DNA of 63,226 bases from Comamonadaceae bacterium. Lineage in GTDB: Bacteria > Pseudomonadota > Gammaproteobacteria > Burkholderiales > Burkholderiaceae_C. The translations under genes were made by a program, and so were the position numbers. Shown piece by piece: positions 15,944-25,149 of this stretch (the first letter of the stretch is position 1; each line of letters begins with the position of its first letter). Under the pieces are notes generated by a model. The model ran no database searches, had not been told where the DNA came from, and saw only the letters and a list, made by a program, of their open reading frames with translations. The stretch lies in NCBI GenBank assembly GCA_027490925.1, contig JAIXXF010000021.1:1-63226 (forward strand), written 5' to 3'.

Positions 15944-17977
15944 TCAGGCCGGAGAACCCATGCCCTGATGGCGCAACAAAGCGTCGAGCTGCGGTTCACG
16001 ACCGCGAAACGCCTTGAACGAGGCCATCGCCGGGCGGCTGCCACCCGCTTCCAAGATGGCTTGGCGGTATCTGCGGCCGGTTTCGACGTTGGGCAATCCA
16101 TCTGGGGGGGCGGTTTCCTCGAAGGCGGCATAAGCGTCGGCACTCAGCACCTCGGCCCATTTGTAGCTGTAGTAACCCGCCGCATAACCACCCGCGAAGA
16201 TGTGGCTGAAGGTGTGTGCGCTGCGGTTGAAGGCGGGCGCCTGGATGACCGCGACCTCTTCGCGCACCTGGTTCAGCAGGGACATCACGTCGTCTGAAGG
16301 CGCATGCTCGGTGTGCAGCAGCATGTCGAACAGGGCGAATTCGATTTGCCGCAGGGTTTGCAGGCCGCTCTGGAAGTTTTTGCCTGCGAGCATCTTGTCG
16401 AACAGCGTTCGCGGCAGAGGCTCGCCGGTGTCCACGTGGGCGGTCATGTGTTTGAGCACATCCCATTCCCAACAAAAATTCTCCATGAACTGGCTGGGCA
16501 GTTCCACCGCGTCCCATTCCACGCCGCTGATGCCTGCCACATCGCGTTCGTTCACCTGGGTGAGCAAATGGTGCAAACCGTGGCCGAACTCGTGGAACAG
16601 GGTCGTGACGTCGTCGTGGGTCAGCAGCGCAGGTTTTCCGTTCACCCCGTCCGCGAAGTTGCACACCAGCTGGGCCACTGGCGTTTGCACCGCGCCCGTG
16701 TCGGGCCGAAGCCAGCGCGAGCGCACCTCGTCCATCCAGGCGCCACCGCGTTTGCCGTTGCGCGCGGTCGGGTCGAGGTAGAACTGACCGACAAGTTGCC
16801 CGTGCCTTTCGATGCGGTGGAACAGTACCGATGGGTGCCAGACTGGGGCGTTGTCGCGGCGAATAGAGACTTCAAACAGGGTCTCTATGATTTTGAACAA
16901 ACCCGCGAGCACCTTGGGCGCGGTGAAGTATTGCTTCACCTCTTGTTCGCTGAACGCATAGCGGGCCTCTTTGAGCTTCTCACCGATGTACGGCCAATCC
17001 CAGGCCTGGGGCTCAGAGATGCCCAGCCGTTCGGCGGCGAAGCGGCGCATGTCGGCCACGTCTTTCTCGGCATAAGGGCGGGCGCGGCGCGCGAGATCGC
17101 GCAAGAAATCGACCACTTGCTGCGGCGATTCGGCCATTTTGGTGGCGACGGACACGGCGCCGAAGTGGGGGTAGCCCAGCAGTTGCGATTCTTCCAGCCG
17201 GAGCGCGAGGATTTCTTGAATCAACCCGGTGTTGTCCAGCTTGGGGTCTCCGAGGTCGCTGGCCCGGGTGACGTGTGCCCGGTACAGCTTTTCGCGCAGG
17301 GCGCTGCTATGGGCGAATTGCATCACCGGCAGATAGCACGGCATTTTCAGCGTGAGTTTGTACAAACCGGGTTGGCCTTCGCTGGTGGCGGCCTGCGCTG
17401 CGGCATCCAGCACGTCTTGCGGCACACCGTCGACCTCGACCGCGGTCGCGTAGTGCGCATAGGCGTCGGTGGCATCCAGCGCATGTTCGCTGAATTGCTG
17501 GCTGAGTTCGGCTTGCCGCTCCTGGATGGCGGCAAAACGAACGCGTGCGGCGCCTTGAAGCTCCGCACCGCTCAGCACGAAGTTGCGAACCGCCAGGGCG
17601 TGGGCCTGTCGTTGTTCCGCGTTTAACCGGGCGGGGTCGATGGCTTTGTATTTGGCAAACAAACGTTCGTCTGCGCCCAGGCGGGTCCAGAATTCTGTGA
17701 CGCGCGGCAGGGCGGCGGTGTAGGCGGCCCGCAGCTCGGGCCCGTCGGCCACCGCGTTGAGGTGGTTGATGGCACCCCAGGCTCGGCCCAGGCGCTCGGT
17801 TGCCACATCCAACACTTGCGCGATGGCGGTCCAGTCGGCCGGAAACTCGGGTTGCGTCACGGTCTCCAGTGCTGCGCTGGCGTCGGCGAGCAAGCGGTCC
17901 ATGGCGGGCGCCACGTGCTCGGGTTGGATCTGGTCGAACAGGGGGAGGTCGGAGGGCGACAGCAGGGGGTTGGTCAT
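15944..17977 (-). CDS. prlC: Oligopeptidase A (M3 metallopeptidase)
   Basis: 677 aa from the ATG at 17977. Cytoplasmic zinc metallopeptidase that degrades short peptides and cleaved signal peptides. The zinc motif FHEFGHGLHHLL lies near residue 460, with the third ligand region GVEWDAVELPSQFMENF about 25 residues on. Length agrees with E. coli PrlC (680). The N-terminus MTNPLLSPSDLPLFDQIQPE is typical of the family; in-frame ATGs at 17983 and 18025 exist, and neither has a convincing ribosome binding site. Lies 74 bp downstream of folD and 5 bp upstream of the lipoprotein gene. Confidence 0.92.
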   Translation of the reverse strand: MTNPLLSPSDLPLFDQIQPEHVAPAMDRLLADASAALETVTQPEFPADWTAIAQVLDVATERLGRAWGAINHLNAVADGPELRAAYTAALPRVTEFWTRLGADERLFAKYKAIDPARLNAEQRQAHALAVRNFVLSGAELQGAARVRFAAIQERQAELSQQFSEHALDATDAYAHYATAVEVDGVPQDVLDAAAQAATSEGQPGLYKLTLKMPCYLPVMQFAHSSALREKLYRAHVTRASDLGDPKLDNTGLIQEILALRLEESQLLGYPHFGAVSVATKMAESPQQVVDFLRDLARRARPYAEKDVADMRRFAAERLGISEPQAWDWPYIGEKLKEARYAFSEQEVKQYFTAPKVLAGLFKIIETLFEVSIRRDNAPVWHPSVLFHRIERHGQLVGQFYLDPTARNGKRGGAWMDEVRSRWLRPDTGAVQTPVAQLVCNFADGVNGKPALLTHDDVTTLFHEFGHGLHHLLTQVNERDVAGISGVEWDAVELPSQFMENFCWEWDVLKHMTAHVDTGEPLPRTLFDKMLAGKNFQSGLQTLRQIEFALFDMLLHTEHAPSDDVMSLLNQVREEVAVIQAPAFNRSAHTFSHIFAGGYAAGYYSYKWAEVLSADAYAAFEETAPPDGLPNVETGRRYRQAILEAGGSRPAMASFKAFRGREPQLDALLRHQGMGSPA

Positions 17978-18051
17978 GGACATGATTGTGTGGGGGATTT
18001 GACCTGCTTCAAGCCCGCTGGGCATTGGACTTCTCTATGGTGGGCATTGCC

Positions 18052-18912
18052 CTAGGAGCGGACCCCGGCCGCGCGCTCAGCGGCTTCCAGCGTGTTTACC
18101 AGCAGCATGGTGATGGTCATGGGCCCCACACCGCCAGGTACCGGGGTGATGTGGCTGGCCACGCCGCGAATGGCCGCAAAGTCGACGTCTCCGCAAAGCT
18201 TGCCGTCGTCGTCGCGGTTCATGCCGACGTCTAGCACCACCGCACCTGGCTTGACCATGTCGGCGGTGAGCACGTTGCGCTTGCCGACCGCCGCAACGAT
18301 CACGTCGGCCTGCAAGGTTTGCGCCTTCAGATCTCGGGTGGCGCTGTGGCAGACGGTGACGGTGGCGTTCTTTTGCAGCAGCATCAGCGCCATGGGCTTG
18401 CCCACGATGTTGCTGCGGCCGATGACCACGGCGTGTTTGCCCCTTAGGTCATAGCCAATGCTTTCCAGCATTTTCATGCAGCCATAAGGTGTGCAAGGCC
18501 AGAAACCGGGCATGCCGGTCATCAGCGCTCCAGCGCTGGCGATGTGGAACCCATCCACATCCTTTGCGGGCGAGATGGCCTCAGTCACCTTTTGGGCGTC
18601 AATGTGCGCAGGCAGCGGCAACTGCACCAAGATGCCGTGGATGGTGGGGTCGTCGTTGAGCGCCTGAACCCTCGCCAGCAGTGCGGATTCGTTCAGCGTG
18701 GCGTCGTGTTTTTCTAAGACGGAGTGCAGGCCCGCATCGGCGCAGGCCTTGACCTTGTTGCGCACGTAGACCTGGCTGGCCGGGTTGTCGCCCACGAGGA
18801 TCACCGCCAAGCCGGGCGTGACGCCGCGCGCCTGCAAGGCGGTCGCGCGGGCGGCCACATCACCACGCAAGTATTGGGAAAGTGCGTTGCCGTCGATCAG
18901 TTGGGCGGTCAT
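18052..18912 (-). CDS. folD: Methylenetetrahydrofolate dehydrogenase / methenyl-THF cyclohydrolase
   Basis: 286 aa. Bifunctional cytosolic enzyme interconverting 5,10-methylene-, 5,10-methenyl- and 10-formyl-THF with NADP. Shows the substrate motif [18 protein letters not shown] with the conserved Tyr/Lys pair, the segment [12 protein letters not shown], the DVDGF loop, the nucleotide motif [17 protein letters not shown], and the C-terminal [20 protein letters not shown] 18912 fits the family N-terminus (MTAQLIDG); the ATG at 18957 adds 15 unconserved residues. glyA, another one-carbon gene, lies elsewhere in the window (42127-43371). Confidence 0.95.
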   Translation of the reverse strand: MTAQLIDGNALSQYLRGDVAARATALQARGVTPGLAVILVGDNPASQVYVRNKVKACADAGLHSVLEKHDATLNESALLARVQALNDDPTIHGILVQLPLPAHIDAQKVTEAISPAKDVDGFHIASAGALMTGMPGFWPCTPYGCMKMLESIGYDLRGKHAVVIGRSNIVGKPMALMLLQKNATVTVCHSATRDLKAQTLQADVIVAAVGKRNVLTADMVKPGAVVLDVGMNRDDDGKLCGDVDFAAIRGVASHITPVPGGVGPMTITMLLVNTLEAAERAAGVRS

Positions 18913-19016
18913 GGTCGGATATCGCTTCGAATCTGCCGCCAGCCCCTGATGAGTCAACGGTCTATGCTATGAAAAAAAGAGTCAGTGGGCGCGGCAGTGC
19001 GGCGAGGCGTTGCCGG

Positions 19017-19643
19017 TCAGGCTTTGACGCTGCCTTGGCCGAGGGCGATTTTCAGCAGGTCGGCCACGGTGTTGGCGTTGAGCTTTTCCATGATGTTGGC
19101 GCGGTGCGCCTCCACCGTCTTGATGCTGATGCCGAGGTCGTCGGCGATTTGCTTGTTCAGGCGACCGGCCACGATGCGCTCCAGCACCTGTGCCTCGCGC
19201 GAAGTGAGTTTGCCAAGCAGGGCGTCTCTGCTGGCGGAGGATTGGTGCTCGGAAAACGCACTCTTGGCGTGTTCGAGCATGCGTTCAACCAAAGCGACCA
19301 GTTCCTCCTCGTTGAACGGCTTTTGAATGAAGTCGAGTGCCCCCTTTTTCATGGTGTTGACCGCCATTGGCACGTCGCCGTGGCCAGTGATGAACACAAT
19401 GGGCAAGGGGGAGCGGCGCTCGATCAGGCGGTCCTGCAATTCCAGGCCCGTCATGCCGCCCATGCGAATGTCGACGATCAAGCAAGCCACTTCACGCGCA
19501 TCGTAGCGCGCCAAAAAAGACTCGGCGGAATCGAAGCAGCGCACTCGGTAGTCCTTGCCTTCCAGCAGCCATTGCAGGGAGTCGCGCACCGCTTCGTCGT
19601 CGTCGACCACATAGATCGTGCCTTTTTTGGGAATCAAGCTCAT
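19017..19643 (-). CDS. FixJ/NarL-type response regulator
   Basis: 208 aa. Receiver domain (residues 8-120) with acidic pocket VVDDDEA, phospho-acceptor D58 in LIVDIRM, the switch threonine in VFITGHGD and the lysine in IQKPF. A LuxR-type HTH (about 140-205) follows: LTSREAQVLERIVAG, NKQIADDLGISIKTVEAHRANIMEKL. This is the FixJ/TodT/DctR-like class, which activates transcription upon phosphorylation. It lies 23 bp downstream of the histidine kinase gene and is clearly its partner; AAGG precedes the ATG. Target genes unknown; the divergently transcribed aceE operon is the nearest candidate (inference). Confidence 0.9.
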   Translation of the reverse strand: MSLIPKKGTIYVVDDDEAVRDSLQWLLEGKDYRVRCFDSAESFLARYDAREVACLIVDIRMGGMTGLELQDRLIERRSPLPIVFITGHGDVPMAVNTMKKGALDFIQKPFNEEELVALVERMLEHAKSAFSEHQSSASRDALLGKLTSREAQVLERIVAGRLNKQIADDLGISIKTVEAHRANIMEKLNANTVADLLKIALGQGSVKA

Positions 19644-19666
19644 CCGTCGCCTTTAGTCCGTCAACA

Positions 19667-22204
19667 TCATTCGGCCGCCACGCTGGTTTGTGCCCCTGGC
19701 GCTTGGGCCACGTGCAGCGGCAGCCAGAAGGTGAATTGGCAGCCAATCACCTCGGTTCCATTGTAGAGGTTGTCCGCGTTCATTCGCCCCTGGTGGGACT
19801 CGATGATGGAGCGGCACAGGCTGAGGCCAATGCCCATGCCGTCGGCCTTGGTGGAGTAGAAGGCTTCGAACAAGCGTCCCTTGACTTCGTCGCTCAGTCC
19901 GTCGCCTGAGTCCTGTACTGTGAACTCGACGCCGTCGCCCACCTCGTTTTGGCGCGGCACCACCCTCAGTTCCACGCTGCGGCGCGACGCGGGCCGCTTG
20001 GCCTGGTCAACCGCTTCAGCGGCGTTCTTCAACAGGTTGATCAGCACCTGCTCGATCAGGATCGGGTCGACCCGCAGCTTGGGCAGGCGCGCCGCCACAT
20101 AGTGGCTCAGGCGCACATGGCGGCGACGCAGCTCGATGTCGGCGAGTTCCACCGCTTCGTTGACCATATCGGCCACGTCGGCCACGCTGCGATTGGGCTC
20201 GCTGCGTTTCACGAAGGACCGGATGCGTTGGATGATTTGCCCAGCACGCTGCGCCTGCTTGGCGGTTTTCTCCAGCGCCACCAGCAGGTCGTCGTTGCTG
20301 ATTTGCTGACCCTTGATGCGCGACACCATGCCGTTGCAGTAATTGTTGATCGCGGTCAGTGGTTGGTTCAGCTCGTGGGCGACGCTCGACGCCATTTCAC
20401 CCATGGTGATCAAGCGGCTCGAGGTGTAAGCGCGCGACGCCTGCTGCGCGGCCTGCTCTTCGGCGTGTCGGCGCGGGGTGATGTCGGTGGTGATCACCAT
20501 TTGCGCCAGGCGGCCGTCCACCCAGTTCAGGTAGCGCGAACGCACCTCCAGCCACTTGTTCAGCTCGGGCACATACACCTCGGCGTTCTCGCTCTGGCCG
20601 ATCATCAGAGGGCCGAGTGGCAGACCCGCCAGGTCGTCCACGTCGCTCAGGCCTTGGTCGCGCGGCACCACTTCTTGGGTGCCCGCCTGCGCCAGCAGTT
20701 GCAGGTGGCCAGTGGCCGCGGTGCCAAACCACAGCCGGTACATGCGGTTGGCGAACAGCAGTTCGGTGCTGCCCAACGGGGCGACCGAAACCGCCGCGTC
20801 CAGCGCTTCCAGCACTGTGGTGAACCGTTCGTACGACGCCGAGAGTTCCGCCCGGATGCGGGTGGGCTCGGTGATGTCGGTCATCGAGGTCATCCAGCCG
20901 GTTTGCTGGCCTTGTGGGTCGATCAGCGGCGACACGTACATCCGCGCGTCGAACACCGAACCGTCTTTGCGTTTCACGCGGACCTGGAAGCCGCTTTGCG
21001 TGGAGCGGCCCTGGAGCTCGTCCTCAAGCCGTGCGGCCAGGGTGTTGCGGTCTTCGTCCGGCCAGTAAGGGAAGGGTGGGTCACAACCCACCAGCTCTTG
21101 CTCATCCCAGCCCGTCATTTGACAGAACGCCGGGTTGACGTAGGTGATGCGGCCGTTCAGGTCCAGTGCCCGCATGCCGGTGAGCATGGAGTTTTCCATC
21201 GCCCGGCGAAAGTTGGTTTCCTTGATCAGCGCCTTTTGCGTCTGGATGCGTCGCCGCGTGTGGCGCCAGTTGCCCACCAGTGTCCACACAGTGAGCGTGC
21301 TGAGCGCGATCACCAGCCAAAACAAACCACTGCTGACCACACTCAGAGAGGTGCGGTAAGCCTGGCCACGCAACATCAGCTGGCCACCCACAGGGGTGAC
21401 TGGCACCGAATAGTCGTTGGTGCGGTAGCTCCACATCAGCCACGGGTGGGCGGGCGGCCGCTGCGCGGCCTGGCTGCCTGCGAGCCAAGTGCCGTCGGCG
21501 TCCTGGAGTGCGATGGCGAATTTCGCTTTGGTTTCGGGCGCCACGCCAAAGCGCATCAGCCCTTCCACCACGTACTCGGCCAGGATCACCCCGGTGAAGC
21601 GCCCCTGGTTGGTCAACGGCACCTGTAACTGCAGCATGGGTTTGCCCGACGCGCCAGTGAGCGGGTCGGAGTAGACCGGTTGTCTCAGGGTTTGCGCCGA
21701 GGCAAACGTTTGCAGGGTTTCTTGGGACTTGAGCGTCTCGTTGGCGCTGCGCAGCTGGCTGGCCACCACGCTGGAGGAGGCGTAAGCGGCCTTCACCCGG
21801 CGGTTGGCATCGATCCAGTTCACGGCTTGCAATTCGGGGTAGCGGCCGATCAAGACCTCGGCCTCGGCCACAAACTCTTCGGCGCCGACCTCGCTGTTGG
21901 CCACGTCGCGGGCGAGGCGCATCAGCTGCTCCTGTTGCTCGATCAGGCGCAGCCGCAGCCGCTGCTGGGCATATTCGACTTCGCGGGTGACGGTTTCCTG
22001 CTCTCGCTCCAGTTCCTCGAGCCGCAGATACCAAAACGAGCTGACGATGGCCGCCATGAACACCATCACCGCGGTCAGCGGTGCCAGCAACGCGAGTCGG
22101 TCCTGTCGCGCAGGGGACTGGCGCCGCCACCAGTCGCGCCACCAGCGTGGGGGCTGTGCGGACCGGCCTTTGGGGTTGGCTGGCTTGGGGAGTGCTGCGC
22201 TCAT
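19667..22204 (-). CDS. PAS-domain sensor histidine kinase
   Basis: 845 aa. Membrane-bound sensor. Cytoplasmic basic N-terminus, TM1 (~37-60), a ~230-residue periplasmic sensor domain probably of the dCache/DctB-like type, TM2 (~290-312), two PAS domains (~330-455 and ~470-580), then HisKA with the phospho-histidine in MASSVAHELNQPLTAINNY and an HATPase_c domain with N box (INLLKNAAEAVDQA), QDSGDGLS and GMGIGLSLCRSIIE. The kinase core resembles FixL/DctS/TodS-type enzymes, which pair with FixJ-like regulators. The ligand cannot be deduced; DctS homologues sense C4-dicarboxylates. ATG 22204 is preceded closely by GGAG. Divergent from aceE. Confidence 0.88.
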   Translation of the reverse strand: MSAALPKPANPKGRSAQPPRWWRDWWRRQSPARQDRLALLAPLTAVMVFMAAIVSSFWYLRLEELEREQETVTREVEYAQQRLRLRLIEQQEQLMRLARDVANSEVGAEEFVAEAEVLIGRYPELQAVNWIDANRRVKAAYASSSVVASQLRSANETLKSQETLQTFASAQTLRQPVYSDPLTGASGKPMLQLQVPLTNQGRFTGVILAEYVVEGLMRFGVAPETKAKFAIALQDADGTWLAGSQAAQRPPAHPWLMWSYRTNDYSVPVTPVGGQLMLRGQAYRTSLSVVSSGLFWLVIALSTLTVWTLVGNWRHTRRRIQTQKALIKETNFRRAMENSMLTGMRALDLNGRITYVNPAFCQMTGWDEQELVGCDPPFPYWPDEDRNTLAARLEDELQGRSTQSGFQVRVKRKDGSVFDARMYVSPLIDPQGQQTGWMTSMTDITEPTRIRAELSASYERFTTVLEALDAAVSVAPLGSTELLFANRMYRLWFGTAATGHLQLLAQAGTQEVVPRDQGLSDVDDLAGLPLGPLMIGQSENAEVYVPELNKWLEVRSRYLNWVDGRLAQMVITTDITPRRHAEEQAAQQASRAYTSSRLITMGEMASSVAHELNQPLTAINNYCNGMVSRIKGQQISNDDLLVALEKTAKQAQRAGQIIQRIRSFVKRSEPNRSVADVADMVNEAVELADIELRRRHVRLSHYVAARLPKLRVDPILIEQVLINLLKNAAEAVDQAKRPASRRSVELRVVPRQNEVGDGVEFTVQDSGDGLSDEVKGRLFEAFYSTKADGMGIGLSLCRSIIESHQGRMNADNLYNGTEVIGCQFTFWLPLHVAQAPGAQTSVAAE

Positions 22205-22334
22205 GGCTCCAGTTTAGGGGAAACCCGAGGGCCTCCTAGTGATTTACCCGCGTGGCAACGGCTCGGTTCGCGTTCAGTCTTTGTCTTCAGCCAGAGGTGT
22301 CGTGAGCGTTGGGCTGGCAGGTACGTAGTTTCAC

Positions 22335-22357
22335 ATAATGAAAACAGACATCATTAT
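22335..22357. promoter_or_regulatory. Inverted repeat upstream of aceE
   Basis: A perfect 7-bp inverted repeat ATAATGA-N9-TCATTAT lies 65 bp before aceE in the only AT-rich part of the 217-bp aceE/kinase intergenic region. Its left arm overlaps CATAAT (22334-22339), a possible -10 box; TTGGGC at 22309-22314 is a poor -35 because the spacer is 19 bp. It does not match the enteric PdhR operator. A plausible operator for the pdh operon or the divergent kinase gene. Confidence 0.45.
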
Positions 22358-22421
22358 TTGAAATTAACGCAAGCCTGTGAGACACTCACACCACGGCACG
22401 ACACCCGCCGAAGGAGACAAC

Positions 22422-25133
22422 ATGTCAGCGCAACCCGTCGATCTGTTTGGTTCAACTGCGCACGACGCAGACCACCAGGAAACCCGCGAGTGGATGGACG
22501 CCCTGTCCGCCGTCATCGAGGCCGAAGGCCCCGAACGCGCCCACTTTTTGCTCGAACAGCTGCTGGAGCATGCGCGACAGCACAGCATTGACCTGCCGTT
22601 TTCAGCCACCACCGGCTACGTGAACACCATCGAGCCGAGCCAGCAGGCACATTGCCCTGGCAACATCGCGATTGAAAAGCGATTGCGCGCCTACATGCGC
22701 TGGAACGCCATGGCCATGGTGGTGCGCGCCAACCGGCTCAACCCGGCCGACGGCGGCGACTTGGGCGGCCACATCGGGTCCTTCGCATCGGTGGCCAGCA
22801 TGTTCGGCGCTGGTTTTAACCACTTTTGGCATGCCGAGAGCGAAGGGCATGGCGGTGACCTGCTCTACATCCAGGGCCACAGCGCCCCCGGCATTTACGC
22901 GCGCGCATACCTCGAAGGCCGATTGACCGAGGAGCAACTGGACCACTTCCGCCAAGAGGTGGACGGCAAGGGCCTGTCCAGCTACCCCCACCCCAAGCTG
23001 ATGCCGCACTTCTGGCAATTTCCTACGGTCAGCATGGGCCTGGGTCCGCTGATGGCCATTTACCAAGCCCGCTTCTTGAAGTACCTGCACGCCCGCGGCA
23101 TCGCCGACACCGCCAACCGCAAGGTCTGGGTGTTCTGTGGCGACGGCGAGATGGACGAACCGGAAAGCCTGGGTGCCATCGGCCTTGCCGCGCGCGAGAA
23201 CCTGGACAACCTCGTCTTCGTCGTCAACTGCAACCTGCAAAGGCTGGACGGTCCGGTGCGCGGCAACGGCAAGATCATCCAGGAGCTGGAGGGCGAATTT
23301 CGAGGCGCAGGCTGGAACGTGGTCAAGCTGCTCTGGGGCGACGGCTGGGACGCGCTGCTGGCGCGCGACAAGTCCGGGAAGCTCAAACAGCTGATGATGG
23401 AAACGCTGGATGGCGACTACCAGGCCATGAAGGCCAACGACGGCGCCTTCGTGCGCAAACACTTTTTTGGCAAATACCCCGAAACCGCCAAGCTGGTGGA
23501 ACACATGAGCGATGAAGAGGTGTTTGAACTCCGTCGCGGCGGGCATGACCCTGCCAAGGTGTACGCCGCCTTCCACGTGGCCCAGAACCACAAGAACCAG
23601 CCCACCGTGCTGTTGGTGAAAACCGTCAAGGGCTATGGCATGGGCAAGGCGGGCGAGGGCAAGAACACGGTGCACCAGACCAAGAAGCTCAGCGACGAGG
23701 ACATCCGCTACATCCGCGACCGGTTCAACGTGCCCGTGCCCGACAGCGAACTGCACAAGGTGCCGTACTACAAACCGGCCGACGACACGCCCGAGATGCG
23801 TTACCTGCACGAACGCCGGCAGGCGCTGGGCGGCTACCTGCCCAAGCGCCGGGTCAAGGCGGATGAGAGCTTCACTGTGCCTTCGCTCGACACCTTCAAA
23901 GCGGTGCTGGAGCCGACCGCCGAAGGGCGAGAGATCTCCACCACCCAGGCCTATGTTCGCTTCTTGACCCAACTGTTGCGCGACCAGGCCTTGGGCCCGC
24001 GCGTGGTGCCCATCTTGGTGGACGAGGCGCGCACCTTTGGCATGGAAGGCCTGTTTCGGCAGATCGGCATTTACAACCCCAAAGGCCAGCTCTACACCCC
24101 GGTCGACAAAGACCAGGTGATGTACTACCGCGAAGACAAGGCTGGGCAAATCCTGCAAGAAGGCATCAACGAGGCCGGTGGCGTGGCCAGCTGGATCGCG
24201 GCGGCCACCTCCTACAGCACCAACAACCGCATGATGCTGCCGTTCTATGTCTATTACTCGATGTTCGGGTTTCAGCGCATTGGTGACCTGGCCTGGGCGG
24301 CCGGTGACATGCAGGCGCGCGGCTTCCTGCTGGGCGGTACCTCGGGCCGCACCACGCTCAACGGCGAAGGCCTGCAGCACGAAGACGGCCACAGCCATAT
24401 CCTGGCTGGCACCATTCCCAACTGCATCAGCTACGACCCGACCTTCGCGCACGAGGTGGCGGTGATCTTGCACCACGGGTTGAAGCGCATGGTGGAGAAG
24501 CAAGACAACGTGTTTTTCTACCTGACCCTGCTCAACGAAAACTACGCGATGCCGGGGCTCATTCCCGGCACCGAGGAACAGATCATCCAAGGCATGTACC
24601 TGTGCAAGCCCGGCGCCGCGAACGACGCGCTGCCCCGCGTGCAGTTGCTGGGGAGTGGCACCATCCTGCGCGAGAGCATCGCCGCGCAGGTGCTGCTGGC
24701 GGCCGACTGGGGCGTGGCGGCCGACGTGTGGAGCTGCCCCAGCTTCAACGAGCTGGCGCGCGAGGGCCAGGACACCGAGCGCTGGAACCTGTTGCACCCC
24801 GCCGACGAGGCGCGCACACCGTTTGTGGCCCGGCAATTGGCGGGCCACAGCGGTCCGGTGGTCGCGTCCACCGACTACATGAAGGCCTACGCAGAGCAGA
24901 TCCGGTCTTTCTTGCCCAAGGACAGGACCTACAAGGTGCTGGGCACCGACGGCTTTGGCCGCAGCGACTTCCGCACCCGCCTGCGCGAGCATTTCGAGGT
25001 CAACCGCCACTACATCGTGGTCGCCGCGCTCAAGGCGCTGAGCGAAGACGGTGTGCTGCCGGTGGCCAAGGTGGCCGAGGCCATCCAGAAGTACGGCATC
25101 CGCACGGACCGTGTGAACCCGTTGTACGCCTGA
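22422..25133 (+). CDS. aceE: Pyruvate dehydrogenase E1 component
   Basis: 903 aa. Homodimeric thiamine-diphosphate E1 of the pyruvate dehydrogenase complex; decarboxylates pyruvate and acetylates the lipoyl groups of AceF. Length and sequence match the single-chain AceE of Gram-negative bacteria: TGYVNTIEPSQQAHCPGN, DGGDLGGHIGSFAS, the ThDP-binding region CGDGEMDEPESLGAIGLA with NCNLQRLDGPVRGN, and VDEARTFGMEGLFRQIGIY. ATG 22422 has an excellent AAGGAGA ribosome site; the longer in-frame start at 22377 is not needed. First gene of aceE-aceF-lpdA, preceded by an inverted repeat at 22335-22357 that may control it. Confidence 0.96.
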   Translation: MSAQPVDLFGSTAHDADHQETREWMDALSAVIEAEGPERAHFLLEQLLEHARQHSIDLPFSATTGYVNTIEPSQQAHCPGNIAIEKRLRAYMRWNAMAMVVRANRLNPADGGDLGGHIGSFASVASMFGAGFNHFWHAESEGHGGDLLYIQGHSAPGIYARAYLEGRLTEEQLDHFRQEVDGKGLSSYPHPKLMPHFWQFPTVSMGLGPLMAIYQARFLKYLHARGIADTANRKVWVFCGDGEMDEPESLGAIGLAARENLDNLVFVVNCNLQRLDGPVRGNGKIIQELEGEFRGAGWNVVKLLWGDGWDALLARDKSGKLKQLMMETLDGDYQAMKANDGAFVRKHFFGKYPETAKLVEHMSDEEVFELRRGGHDPAKVYAAFHVAQNHKNQPTVLLVKTVKGYGMGKAGEGKNTVHQTKKLSDEDIRYIRDRFNVPVPDSELHKVPYYKPADDTPEMRYLHERRQALGGYLPKRRVKADESFTVPSLDTFKAVLEPTAEGREISTTQAYVRFLTQLLRDQALGPRVVPILVDEARTFGMEGLFRQIGIYNPKGQLYTPVDKDQVMYYREDKAGQILQEGINEAGGVASWIAAATSYSTNNRMMLPFYVYYSMFGFQRIGDLAWAAGDMQARGFLLGGTSGRTTLNGEGLQHEDGHSHILAGTIPNCISYDPTFAHEVAVILHHGLKRMVEKQDNVFFYLTLLNENYAMPGLIPGTEEQIIQGMYLCKPGAANDALPRVQLLGSGTILRESIAAQVLLAADWGVAADVWSCPSFNELAREGQDTERWNLLHPADEARTPFVARQLAGHSGPVVASTDYMKAYAEQIRSFLPKDRTYKVLGTDGFGRSDFRTRLREHFEVNRHYIVVAALKALSEDGVLPVAKVAEAIQKYGIRTDRVNPLYA

Positions 25134-25149
25134 ACCCCTGGAGACACGC

